In this document: piece after piece, positions 1 through 7,375 of the stretch
Position numbering within the stretch: the first letter of the stretch is position 1
How the letters are laid out: each line of letters opens with the position of its first letter
NCBI GenBank assembly: GCA_947628445.1
Contig: CANQZX010000008.1
Location: 1 to 24,264, forward strand
Reading direction: 5' to 3'
Source: an uncultured Bacilli bacterium
Lineage (GTDB): Bacteria; Bacillota_I; Bacilli_A; RF39; UBA660
DNA: 24,264 nucleotides
Made by a program: the position numbers and the translations under genes
The notes under the pieces: generated by a model
Database searches by the model: none
Seen by the model: only the letters and a program-made list of their open reading frames with translations
What the model was told of the DNA's origin: nothing

Positions 1-36
1 AAGAAAATATATATAGAAATTATAGGAAAATAAAGC

Positions 37-77
37 AAAAAAACAGGTAGTTTGTATATAAACTATGCACACTACCT
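37..77 (-). terminator. Inverted repeat, possible leftward terminator
   Basis: AGGTAGT at 45-51 is the exact reverse complement of ACTACCT at 71-77. On the minus strand the hairpin is followed by a T-run (the A-run at 37-43), which is the layout of a rho-independent terminator for a leftward transcript. No T-run follows on the + strand. An alternative inner stem (AGTTT/AAACT, 49-53 and 60-64) overlaps it. No minus-strand gene is visible, so the role is uncertain. Confidence 0.3.
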
Positions 78-98
78 ATAATGAAACCGGAGGTAATT

Positions 99-689
99 AT
101 GAAAAAATTAAGTGGAATATTATTAAGTTTATTATTGTTAATTCCTTTTAATGCGGGAGCCGCAAAGAAAGAAGAGGCAGAAGAACCCAAAGATTTGGTT
201 AAGGTTTATATGTTTGAAGCCGGGGGCTGTCCATATTGTGAAGATGAAATGGCTTATTTACAAAGTTTATCTTCCTACAATGTTAAGTTTGAAATTGTAA
301 CGAAGGAATTATATGTTGACCATGTCGATTGGGCTCATGGTAAAGATTACGATTTAGGGGTAGAAGTTGCTAAGGCCTTTAATAATGCGGGCTTTGCTGA
401 TGCTGATTCTCGGGGAACCCCAATGGTTATTATCAGTGACTTATATGCGGCAACAGCCTATAATGATGATTTGGAACAATATATTGATCAAGCCTATGAA
501 GAAGGCGATAAAGATATCGTTTCTTGTATCGAAGCTGGCAACAGTGATTGTCTACCAGCTGCGGCATCCACCACTAAAGCCAAAGAAACATCAACGAAAA
601 CCATCGTTATTTTAGCAGCCAGTATTGGAGTTATCCTTGTAGCCATTATTGGTGGTTATATTATCTACGATAAAAAACAAAATAAGTAA
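99..689 (+). CDS. Membrane-anchored thioredoxin-fold protein (CPYC motif)
   Basis: This 196-residue protein starts with a hydrophobic signal-like segment (residues about 4-20) ending near an Ala-rich cleavage-like site. An extracytoplasmic thioredoxin-like domain follows, with a CPYC redox motif at residues 44-47, the same dipeptide as glutaredoxins. A single C-terminal membrane helix (about 163-185) and a short Lys-rich tail close it. This suggests a thiol-disulfide oxidoreductase, or a redox-active protein of unknown substrate, tethered to the outer face of the membrane. The start at 99 is chosen because GGAGG lies at 89-93; the in-frame ATG at 81 would place that site inside the gene. A TP dipeptide in a GTP context at residues about 106-108 fits the cis-Pro loop of the fold. 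A terminator follows directly, so it is not co-transcribed with prfB. Confidence 0.75.
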   Translation: MKKLSGILLSLLLLIPFNAGAAKKEEAEEPKDLVKVYMFEAGGCPYCEDEMAYLQSLSSYNVKFEIVTKELYVDHVDWAHGKDYDLGVEVAKAFNNAGFADADSRGTPMVIISDLYAATAYNDDLEQYIDQAYEEGDKDIVSCIEAGNSDCLPAAASTTKAKETSTKTIVILAASIGVILVAIIGGYIIYDKKQNK

Positions 690-697
690 AAATAATT

Positions 698-726
698 AAA
701 AGAGTCACAGTTGTGGCTTTTCTTTT
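698..726 (+). terminator. Rho-independent terminator after thioredoxin-like gene
   Basis: AAAAGAGTCACA and TGTGGCTTTT form a stem with a tight loop at about 709-712, followed by a T-rich tract at 718-726. It lies 9 bases after the stop codon. Confidence 0.7.
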
Positions 727-751
727 GGACTTAATTAAAGTAAAATAGAAT
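724..751 (+). promoter_or_regulatory. Weak candidate promoter for prfB
   Basis: TTTGGA at 724-729 and TAGAAT at 746-751 are separated by 16 bases, just upstream of prfB. The match is moderate and it overlaps the terminator tail of the preceding gene. Support is mainly positional. Confidence 0.35.
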
Positions 752-765
752 TAATGGTGATAAAA

Positions 766-1858
766 ATGAAAGACAAAAATGTTTTATTGACGGAATTAAC
801 TACTTTAAAAAATAATTTAGCAACGCTTGGGAGGTCTCTTTGACTTAGATGCTAAAAACGATGAAATTGCGGCTTTAGAAAAACAAATGAATGATCCAGA
901 ACTTTGGAATAATCCGGATGAAGCCAGTCAAATTAATCAAAAATTAACGCATTTAAAAAAAGAGATAGAAACATTAACCAATGTTTCCAAAGAGATAAAT
1001 GATTGTTGGGAATTGCTTCAAAATAGTGATGAAGCCGAAATATGTGCTTTAGTTGCGGATAATTTGGAATTATTGCAAAGTCAATTTAAAGAAATTGAAA
1101 CAAGTGTTATTTTAAGTGGCGAATTTGATGAAAACAGTTGTTATATTGAAATCCATCCTGGGGCGGGAGGTACAGAATCCTGCGATTGGGCCAGCATGCT
1201 TTTGCGGATGTACGAACGCTTCGCGGAAAAAAATGCGTACACGATGGAACTAATTGATTGGCAAAAAGGGGAAGAAGCGGGAATTAAAAGTGCTACATTA
1301 AAAATAAATGGGTTATATGCCTATGGTTATTTAAAAGCTGAAAATGGGGTCCACCGCTTAGTGCGTAAATCGCCTTTTGATGCTAGTAATCGTCGGCACA
1401 CCTCTTTTGCTTCGGTTTCTGTTATGCCCGAAATAAATCAAAAACTAGATTTTGAAATTAAAGAAGAAGATTTAAAAATTGATGTTTATCATTCTTCGGG
1501 CGCCGGTGGCCAATCTGTTAATACCTCGAATTCGGCGGTGAGAATTACCCACTTGCCAACGAAAACAGTTGTTACCTGTCAAAATGAACGGAGTCAATTA
1601 AAGAATAAAGCCAAAGCCATGCAAATCTTAAAAAATAAATTATATTTACAAGAACAAGAAAAGAAAAATGCCGAACTCGCGGCTTTAAAAGGAGAAGCCA
1701 AAAGTATTAATTTTGGCAGTCAAATCCGAAGTTATGTTCTAGAGCCCTATAAATTAGTTAAAGATCATCGCACCAATTATGAAAATACGAATCCGGAAAG
1801 AATCTTAGATGGGGATATTAAAGAGATGTTACTTTATAATTTAAAGACCTTAAAATAG
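766..1858 (+). CDS. prfB: Peptide chain release factor 2 (programmed +1 frameshift)
   Basis: RF2 recognises UAA and UGA stop codons and triggers peptidyl-tRNA hydrolysis. The gene is read in two frames. The first 25 codons run from ATG 766 (preceded by GGTGAT at 757-762) to CTT 838-840 and are followed in frame by TGA 841-843. A +1 shift skips one base and continues at GAC 842, giving about 363 residues, close to the 365 of E. coli RF2. The tripeptide anticodon SPF is at about residues 202-204 and the catalytic GGQ at 247-249, both where RF2 has them. The frame-only start at 827 (TTG) is not the true start, because it would drop the N-terminal helix. Low RF2 favours the shift, so the gene autoregulates (established for the family). 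Confidence 0.96.
829..844 (+). promoter_or_regulatory. prfB: prfB programmed frameshift site
   Basis: GGGAGGTCTCTTTGAC contains the internal Shine-Dalgarno-like AGG, the slippery CTT codon (838-840), the UGA at codon 26 and the following C that makes UGA a poor stop. All parts match the conserved bacterial RF2 recoding element. Confidence 0.95.
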
Positions 1859-1870
1859 CATCATTTTATA

Positions 1871-1898
1871 TTGCATAAATCGAAAATTTTGTTACAAT
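1871..1898 (+). promoter_or_regulatory. Promoter of tilS
   Basis: TTGCAT (1871-1876), a 16-base spacer and TACAAT (1893-1898). Transcription would start near 1905, downstream of the possible ATG at 1899. This supports the tilS start at 1917. Confidence 0.65.
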
Positions 1899-1916
1899 AT
1901 GTTTTGCGAGGACAAT

Positions 1917-3236
1917 ATGGATAAAGCAATTAGTTTTTTAAAAAATATTTTAAAAGCGCAAGATACTATTGTTGTTGCTTGTAGTGGAGGACCAGATTCA
2001 ATGTGTCTGCTCCAACTTTTATGTGATTTAAGAAACGAAATACCTTTTAAAATAATTGTGGCCCATGTCAATCATAATTTGCGCAAAGAAAGTACCAAAG
2101 AAGAGGCCTTTGTTGAACATTTTTGTCAAGCAAACGATATTACTTTTGCGTGCCAAGAGTTAGATTTTCAAAATAAGTTTAGTGAACAAAAGGGACATCA
2201 AGCCCGTTTTGCTTTTTATGATGCCGTAACCCAAATAAATCACGCCCAATATTTATTAACAGCTCATCATGGCGATGATTTGATGGAAACAATTTTAATG
2301 CGTTTAACCCGGGGTTCTAACTTAGAGGGCTACCTAGGTTATCGTAAATACCAGCAATTAGATCATTATGCCCTTTTAAGACCTTTAATTTTTTATTCCA
2401 AAGCCGATATTTTAAAATATAATCAAAAACATCATATTCCTTATGTAGTTGATAAAAGTAATAAAAGCAGAAATTATACCCGTAATCGGTATCGGCAAAA
2501 AGTATTACCTTTTTTAAAGAAAGAGGAAAGGTTAGTCCATTTAAAATATTTAAAGTTTAGTGAAGAATTACAAGAATATCAAACATTTTTAAATAGTTAT
2601 CTAAAAAAACTGAAAGCAGTTAACAAAGATAATGAAATTGATTTAGAAAAACTAAAAAACGAAAGTCCGTTTATTAAGCGACAAGTTATTAGCCAAGTAA
2701 TTAAAAATATTCAAAAAAATGATTGGTTAGAAATTGATGATGCCAAAGTAGGAGAGTTATTAAAACTATGCCAAGGCAAAAATAGATGCATTGATTTAAA
2801 TAATGGTTATATTGGCCAAAAAGAATACGATAAATTAATTATTAAACGACCTAATCAAAAACAAGATTTTACTTATGAACTAACCAAGGATTTAAAAACC
2901 GCGAACTGGGAAATTAAGTTTTTAAAACAAAGTAAAGATAATTCTAATTATACCTTGCGTTTAAATAGTGAAGAACTGGCTTTACCCCTTTATGTTCGGA
3001 ATCGCCAAGAAGGGGATAAAATGACAATTAAAAATATGCAAGGGACGAAAAAAATTAAAGATATTTTAATTAATGAGAAGGTCAAACCATCTAAACGGGA
3101 TAATATTCCTTTGGTTTTAGACCAAAATAATAATATTTTATGGCTCCCAGGTGTAAAAAAATCGAAATTTGCAAAGAATAATAGTGAAAAGTGTGATATA
3201 ATATTGAATTACAAGGAGGAAGATTATGAACGTTAA
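1917..3236 (+). CDS. tilS: tRNA(Ile)-lysidine synthase
   Basis: TilS attaches lysine to C34 of the CAU-anticodon tRNA(Ile), converting it to lysidine so that it decodes AUA. This is an ATP-dependent, essential cytosolic step. The 439-residue protein has the PP-loop signature SGGPDS at residues 23-28 and the conserved N-type ATPase core (AHVNHNLR, LTAHHGDDLMET, LTRGS). A helical linker and a C-terminal domain (about residues 345-439) follow, so it is the long form of the family. The start at 1917 is preceded by GCGAGG at 1906-1911. An ATG at 1899 lies within the -10 region and is rejected. The 3' end overlaps ftsH by 11 bases, and tilS-ftsH neighbourhood is common in Firmicutes. Confidence 0.93.
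   Translation: MDKAISFLKNILKAQDTIVVACSGGPDSMCLLQLLCDLRNEIPFKIIVAHVNHNLRKESTKEEAFVEHFCQANDITFACQELDFQNKFSEQKGHQARFAFYDAVTQINHAQYLLTAHHGDDLMETILMRLTRGSNLEGYLGYRKYQQLDHYALLRPLIFYSKADILKYNQKHHIPYVVDKSNKSRNYTRNRYRQKVLPFLKKEERLVHLKYLKFSEELQEYQTFLNSYLKKLKAVNKDNEIDLEKLKNESPFIKRQVISQVIKNIQKNDWLEIDDAKVGELLKLCQGKNRCIDLNNGYIGQKEYDKLIIKRPNQKQDFTYELTKDLKTANWEIKFLKQSKDNSNYTLRLNSEELALPLYVRNRQEGDKMTIKNMQGTKKIKDILINEKVKPSKRDNIPLVLDQNNNILWLPGVKKSKFAKNNSEKCDIILNYKEEDYER
3194..3202 (+). promoter_or_regulatory. Extended -10 promoter inside the tilS end, for ftsH
   Basis: TGATATAAT (in the longer word TGTGATATAAT, 3192-3202) is a consensus extended -10, 24 bases before the ftsH start. No good -35 is seen at the usual spacing. 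The same word precedes the gene at 10059. Confidence 0.55.
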
Positions 3237-5172
3237 AATGAATAAAAATGAAAGTTTTAAAAATTTCTTACCATATATTATCTTATTAGGGGTAGTAATC
3301 TTAGTATTTTCCATCTTGAATATGCAAGGAACCAAAGTTAATGAACTAACTACTGGCGAATTAATTGCTAATTTAAAAGATGATAAAGTAACGGAGGTTA
3401 CTGTTATGCCGAAAAGTAATGAAAGTATTTATTACTTAACAGGTAAATTAGAAGATTATAAAAGTAATGAAACTTTTAGTACGAAAGTCGTGGGTAATGA
3501 ACTAGAAAATATTTTAGCCATGATCGAAGAAAATAAAAATATTGAAAAATATGAAACGGAAGCCGATCCAGGGGAAAGTATTTTCTTATATATTCTTGTA
3601 AATGTTCTACCTTTAGTTTTAGGAATTGTCCTTATTTATGTCGTTGTTTCGCGGATGGCTAATGTGAATAAAGGGTCAATGGATTTTGCGCGAAGCAAAG
3701 CCCGTTTAAGTAATGATAGCGATAAAAAGAGTTTTAAAGATGTCGCGGGCTTAAAAGAAGAAAAAGAAGAAGTTGCGGAATTAATTGACTTTTTGAAAAA
3801 TCCGAAAAAGTTTGAAAAATTGGGTGCCCGAATTCCGAAAGGAGTCCTTTTAGTTGGTCCTCCTGGAACCGGTAAAACATTACTTGCAAAAGCCATCGCG
3901 GGCGAAGCCAATGTGCCATTTTTCTTCATTAGTGGTTCAGATTTCGTTGAACTTTATGTTGGGGTTGGTGCCAGCCGGGTGCGCGATATGTTTAAAGAAG
4001 CCAAAAGAAATGCGCCATGCTTAATCTTTATCGATGAAATTGATGCCGTTGGTCGGCAAAGAGGTACTGGTTTAGGTGGCGGCCATGATGAAAGAGAACA
4101 AACCTTAAACCAATTATTAACAGAAATGGATGGTTTTGGCGAAAACGAAGGAATCATTATTATAGCGGCGACGAACCGACCTGATGTTTTGGATCCAGCT
4201 TTACTTCGGCCAGGTCGTTTTGACCGGCAAGTAACGGTAAGTTTACCAGATTCCAAAGAAAGAGAACAAATCTTAGCGGTTCATGCGAAAAATAAAGTTT
4301 TGGCTAGCGATGTTAATTTAGCCAACCTTAGTTTAAGAACCCCGGGCTTCAGTGGGGCTGATTTGGAAAACCTTCTTAATGAAGCGGCTCTTCTGGCTGT
4401 ACGGCGCAATAAAAATGCCATTACGATGGATGAAATTGACGAAGCCACGGACCGGGTATTATTAGGACCAGCGAAAACCACCCGGAAAATAACGGATAAA
4501 GAAAAACATTTAGTTAGTATCCATGAAGCCGGTCATGCGGTTATTGGTTTAAAATTAGAAGATGCCCAAGAAGTTCATAAAATTACTATTATTCCGCGGG
4601 GCATGGCAGGTGGTTACACGATGATGTTACCAAAAGAAGAAAAGATTGCCGTTTTAACTAAAGGCGAATTGCTTGCACAAATAACCGGTCTTTTAGGAGG
4701 CCGCGTTAGCGAAGAGATGTTCTTAAAAGAAATCTCAACTGGGGCTAGTGACGACTTAAAGAAAGCCACCAGAATTGCACGGAGTATGGTTACTGAATAC
4801 GGAATGAGTGATTTAGGACCAGTTCAATACGAAGAAAAAAGCGAAGGTGTTTTCTTAGGTCGCGACTATTCTAAATCGAAGAATTTTTCTGACCAAGTGG
4901 CCTTAGAAATTGATGAACAAACGCGGCATATCATTGAAACGTGTTACGAAAAAGCCAAAAAGATTATTGGTGCCAATAAAGATTTAATTATGAAATTATC
5001 TGAGGCCTTAATGAAATATGAAACCATTACGAAAGAACAAATTGAAGCTATCGTAAATGGCAAAACTATTGAAGATGTACCTGAGGTGAAAGAAGAAACC
5101 GAAAATTCAGAAGCCAAAAGTAAATCCGGAAAACGGAAGAGCAAAACTAGTGCTTCCACTGAAGAAAAATAA
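3226..5172 (+). CDS. ftsH: ATP-dependent zinc metalloprotease FtsH
   Basis: FtsH is a membrane-bound AAA+ hexameric protease that extracts and degrades membrane and short-lived cytosolic proteins. The 648-residue protein has two membrane helices (about residues 13-30 and 118-140) flanking an extracytoplasmic segment. The AAA module carries Walker A GPPGTGKT at 211-218, Walker B LIFIDEIDAVG and the second region of homology with RPGRFDR. The zinc site HEAGH is at 433-437, with a downstream Asp ligand candidate in the GASDDL segment. The C-terminal tail is rich in Lys, Ser and Glu and probably disordered. The start has AAGGAGG at 3213-3219 with ideal spacing. It overlaps tilS and is followed 12 bases later by secG. 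Confidence 0.97.
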   Translation: MNVKMNKNESFKNFLPYIILLGVVILVFSILNMQGTKVNELTTGELIANLKDDKVTEVTVMPKSNESIYYLTGKLEDYKSNETFSTKVVGNELENILAMIEENKNIEKYETEADPGESIFLYILVNVLPLVLGIVLIYVVVSRMANVNKGSMDFARSKARLSNDSDKKSFKDVAGLKEEKEEVAELIDFLKNPKKFEKLGARIPKGVLLVGPPGTGKTLLAKAIAGEANVPFFFISGSDFVELYVGVGASRVRDMFKEAKRNAPCLIFIDEIDAVGRQRGTGLGGGHDEREQTLNQLLTEMDGFGENEGIIIIAATNRPDVLDPALLRPGRFDRQVTVSLPDSKEREQILAVHAKNKVLASDVNLANLSLRTPGFSGADLENLLNEAALLAVRRNKNAITMDEIDEATDRVLLGPAKTTRKITDKEKHLVSIHEAGHAVIGLKLEDAQEVHKITIIPRGMAGGYTMMLPKEEKIAVLTKGELLAQITGLLGGRVSEEMFLKEISTGASDDLKKATRIARSMVTEYGMSDLGPVQYEEKSEGVFLGRDYSKSKNFSDQVALEIDEQTRHIIETCYEKAKKIIGANKDLIMKLSEALMKYETITKEQIEAIVNGKTIEDVPEVKEETENSEAKSKSGKRKSKTSASTEEK

Positions 5173-5184
5173 GGATGTGAGAAA

Positions 5185-5403
5185 ATGTTAGAAAATATAT
5201 TGTTAGTAATTTCCATACTATTAATTGCCATTGTTTTATTGCAAGGCAATAAAGCGAGTAGTGCCGGTCAAATAATCACCGGAGGAAATGATGCTTTGTT
5301 TCAAAATATGAAAGAACGGGGCTTGGAATTATTTATAAGTCGGGCAACCATGGTTTTGGGCTTAGCATTCTTTCTAATTTCTTTGATTTTATTCTTGGCT
5401 TAG
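5185..5403 (+). CDS. secG: Preprotein translocase subunit SecG
   Basis: SecG is the small third subunit of the SecYEG channel and assists SecA-driven protein export. The 72-residue protein has the family layout: membrane helix (residues 4-20), a short cytoplasmic loop with the typical small-residue/Gly-rich stretch (SSAGQIITGGND), and a second helix (about 52-71). Its length matches Firmicutes SecG. AAGGATGTG at 5172-5180 is the ribosome-binding site, and the same unusual site precedes ung. It lies directly after ftsH and before a terminator, so it is the last gene of the tilS-ftsH-secG unit. Confidence 0.88.
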   Translation: MLENILLVISILLIAIVLLQGNKASSAGQIITGGNDALFQNMKERGLELFISRATMVLGLAFFLISLILFLA

Positions 5404-5420
5404 GAAAAAGAAATAACTTA

Positions 5421-5457
5421 AAGGGTTAACAATTAAAAAAATTGTTAATCTTTTTAT
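5421..5457 (+). terminator. Rho-independent terminator after secG
   Basis: GGTTAACAATT (5424-5434) pairs with AATTGTTAATC (5440-5450) with one wobble, and a T-run begins at 5451. Confidence 0.85.
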
Positions 5458-5483
5458 TTTTAATTTAATAATAAGAAAATATA

Positions 5484-5492
5484 TGTTAAAAT
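5484..5492 (+). promoter_or_regulatory. Extended -10 promoter for parA
   Basis: TGTTAAAAT is an extended -10 element 36 bases before the parA ATG. No convincing -35 is seen upstream. Confidence 0.45.
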
Positions 5493-5527
5493 ATTAAGTA
5501 GCTAATGTTATAAAAGAGGTGCTTGTT

Positions 5528-6313
5528 ATGGCTAAAATTATATCTTTGGTAAATCAAAAAGGTGGCGTTGGTAAAACAACAACAAGTATTAACTTGGCAG
5601 CTGCTTTAGGTAAATTGGGCAAAAAAGTTTTGTTAATTGATATGGATTCCCAAAGTAATGCCACGACAGGTTTAGGTTTAAATGCCAATGATTTTAATAA
5701 TGATATTTATAAAGCCATTATAGGCCAATGTTCTATCCAAAGTGCCATTATCAAAACCGAGTTTGAAAACTTAAGTATTATTCCGGCGACAATCCATTTA
5801 GCCGGGATAGATATGGATTTTATGCATCAAACGATGGAAGATAAAGAGTTTAAACAAAATATGCAACTTAGTATGCGGCTTGCTGAAATTAAAGATAATT
5901 ATGATTATATTATTATTGATTGCCAACCTTCTTTAGGGTTAGGAACAATGAATGCCTTAGTGGCCTCTGATGCGGTTATTATTCCTGTACAATGTGAGTT
6001 TTATGCCTTAGAGGGGATTTCTTTATTACTTAATACCATTATCAAGATTCAAAATGATTTGAATCCCAACTTGCGTATTGAAGGTGTTCTTTTAACGATG
6101 CTTGATGGCCGGACTAATATTGGTTTAGAGGTCATTGAAGAAATCCGCAAATATTTTAAAGATAAAGTATTTAATACGATTATTCCTCGTTTAGTACGCT
6201 TAGTTGAAGCCCCAAGTCATGGGATTCCCATTAATGAGTATGATCCTAACAGTCGGGCGACTGAAGCATACGCTAATTTAGCAAAGGAAGTGATTGAACG
6301 CGATGGAAACTAA
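5528..6313 (+). CDS. parA: Chromosome-partitioning ATPase ParA/Soj
   Basis: ParA is a deviant-Walker ATPase that dimerises on ATP, binds DNA non-specifically and moves or regulates the ParB-parS complex; in Bacillus Soj also controls DnaA. The 261-residue protein begins with the diagnostic KGGVGKT motif (residues 11-17). The switch segment with LIDMDSQSNATTG and the Walker B-like IIIDCQPSLG are present, so this is the short chromosomal type without an N-terminal helix-turn-helix. The ATG at 5528 is chosen over the GTG at 5519 because the latter is part of the AGAGGTG ribosome-binding site (5515-5521). Its end overlaps parB, a conserved arrangement near bacterial origins. Confidence 0.94.
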   Translation: MAKIISLVNQKGGVGKTTTSINLAAALGKLGKKVLLIDMDSQSNATTGLGLNANDFNNDIYKAIIGQCSIQSAIIKTEFENLSIIPATIHLAGIDMDFMHQTMEDKEFKQNMQLSMRLAEIKDNYDYIIIDCQPSLGLGTMNALVASDAVIIPVQCEFYALEGISLLLNTIIKIQNDLNPNLRIEGVLLTMLDGRTNIGLEVIEEIRKYFKDKVFNTIIPRLVRLVEAPSHGIPINEYDPNSRATEAYANLAKEVIERDGN

Positions 6314-7175
6314 GAAAAAGGCCTTAGGTAAGGGTTTAGAACAATTATTTTCGAATTCGGTAATTGATTTTAATAGTTTTGAACAAAGTGTGGTTAATGA
6401 TAACCTTAATAATGTCGTGGAAATTGATTTAAATGAAATCCGGAGTAATCCTTATCAACCTCGGAAAAGTTTTGATTCCGAGGCCTTAAATGAAATGGCG
6501 GCATCCATTAAAGAATATGGCCTTTTACAACCAATTATTGTGAAGAAAAGTATTAAAGGTTACGAATTAGTCGCTGGGGAAAGAAGAACCAAAGCGGCCA
6601 AGATTGCGGGCTTAACTAAAGTACCGGCCATTATCAAAGATTTTAATGATCAAGAAATGATGGAACTGGCTTTAATTGAAAATATTCAAAGAGAAGATTT
6701 AAATCCGATTGATGAGGCCAATTCAATTAATAACATTATTAAATTAAGAGGATATACGCAAGAAGAATTTGCGCAAAAGTTTGGCAAAAGTCGTAGTTAT
6801 GTGACAAATATTTTGGGATTGCTTCGCTTACCAGAAGATGTTAAGAAATTAGTTGAAAAGAAAAGTTTATCCATGTCCCATGCGCGGATTTTAAGTAAGT
6901 TAGATGACGACGAAAAGATTGCCACATTAGCCAACAAAGTTATCCAAGAAGATATCAGTGTCCGCGATTTAGAAAAATTAACTAGTGATACAACTGTTAC
7001 TAAAAAGAATAAGATTAAAGTAGATTACGAATATCGGTTATATGAAAATCTGGCAACGAATAGTTTAAATACAAAGGTGCGGATTACCAAAAATAAAATG
7101 GAAATTTATTTTGCAGATAAAAATGAATTAAATAAATTATTCGAAAAATTAGGAATTGAAATTGAGGACGAATAA
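6303..7175 (+). CDS. parB: Chromosome-partitioning protein ParB/Spo0J
   Basis: ParB is a CTP-dependent DNA clamp that loads at parS sites and spreads, recruiting ParA and SMC. The 290-residue protein has the N-terminal KALGKGL segment, which contacts ParA. The NPYQPRK motif and the CTP-binding GERRTKAA motif (residues 92-99) follow, then the IENIQREDLNPIDEA segment and a helix-turn-helix (TQEEFAQKFGKSRSYVTNILGLL). A C-terminal dimerisation segment is present. The gene overlaps the end of parA by 11 bases. A TTG at 6294 is in frame but too close to the AGGAAG site at 6285-6290. No parS site was recognised by eye in the window. Only one paralogue is seen, with no separate Noc. Confidence 0.94.
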   Translation: METKKKALGKGLEQLFSNSVIDFNSFEQSVVNDNLNNVVEIDLNEIRSNPYQPRKSFDSEALNEMAASIKEYGLLQPIIVKKSIKGYELVAGERRTKAAKIAGLTKVPAIIKDFNDQEMMELALIENIQREDLNPIDEANSINNIIKLRGYTQEEFAQKFGKSRSYVTNILGLLRLPEDVKKLVEKKSLSMSHARILSKLDDDEKIATLANKVIQEDISVRDLEKLTSDTTVTKKNKIKVDYEYRLYENLATNSLNTKVRITKNKMEIYFADKNELNKLFEKLGIEIEDE

Positions 7176-7375
7176 TGGATAAAGATTTCAAACTAAATGA
7201 TCAAGTTATAATGCGAAAAAATCATGCTTGTGGGACTAACCTATGGACAATTACCCGCGACGGGGTCGATATTAAAATTAAGTGTGATAATTGTGGACGC
7301 GAAATAATGATGGATCGTTTAGAATTTATAAAAAAATTAAAAAAGGTGATAAAAGTTGAGAAGACGGAAGATTAA
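7175..7375 (+). CDS. yyzM: DUF951 family small protein (YyzM-like)
   Basis: This small 66-residue protein of the DUF951 type lies between parB and ychF in many Firmicutes, including Bacillus. It carries HxC at residues 17-19 and CDNC at 37-40, which could coordinate a metal, followed by GREIMMDRLEF, the conserved end of the family. Its function is unknown, though a nucleic-acid or RNA-related role is often suspected. GAGG at 7164-7167 serves as ribosome-binding site within the parB end. It overlaps parB by one base and the next gene by 20, so it is translated within one operon. Confidence 0.85.
   Translation: MDKDFKLNDQVIMRKNHACGTNLWTITRDGVDIKIKCDNCGREIMMDRLEFIKKLKKVIKVEKTED

Noticed and set aside
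81..98. Upstream ATG as start of the thioredoxin-like protein
   Set aside because: The GGAGG ribosome-binding site at 89-93 lies inside this extension and points to ATG 99.
827..840. TTG start for prfB at 827
   Set aside because: The frame enters the recoding element; the conserved N-terminus is encoded upstream from 766 with a +1 shift.
1899..1916. ATG 1899 as tilS start
   Set aside because: It lies within the promoter -10 and before the predicted transcription start; ATG 1917 has its own ribosome-binding site.
3636..4481. Minus-strand reading frames inside ftsH and other genes
   Set aside because: They are shadows of strongly conserved + strand genes and lack ribosome-binding sites and recognisable domains.
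5528..7175. parS site near parAB
   Set aside because: I looked for the palindromic TGTTTCACGTGAAACA type and saw none in the window; a computed search allowing mismatches could still find one.
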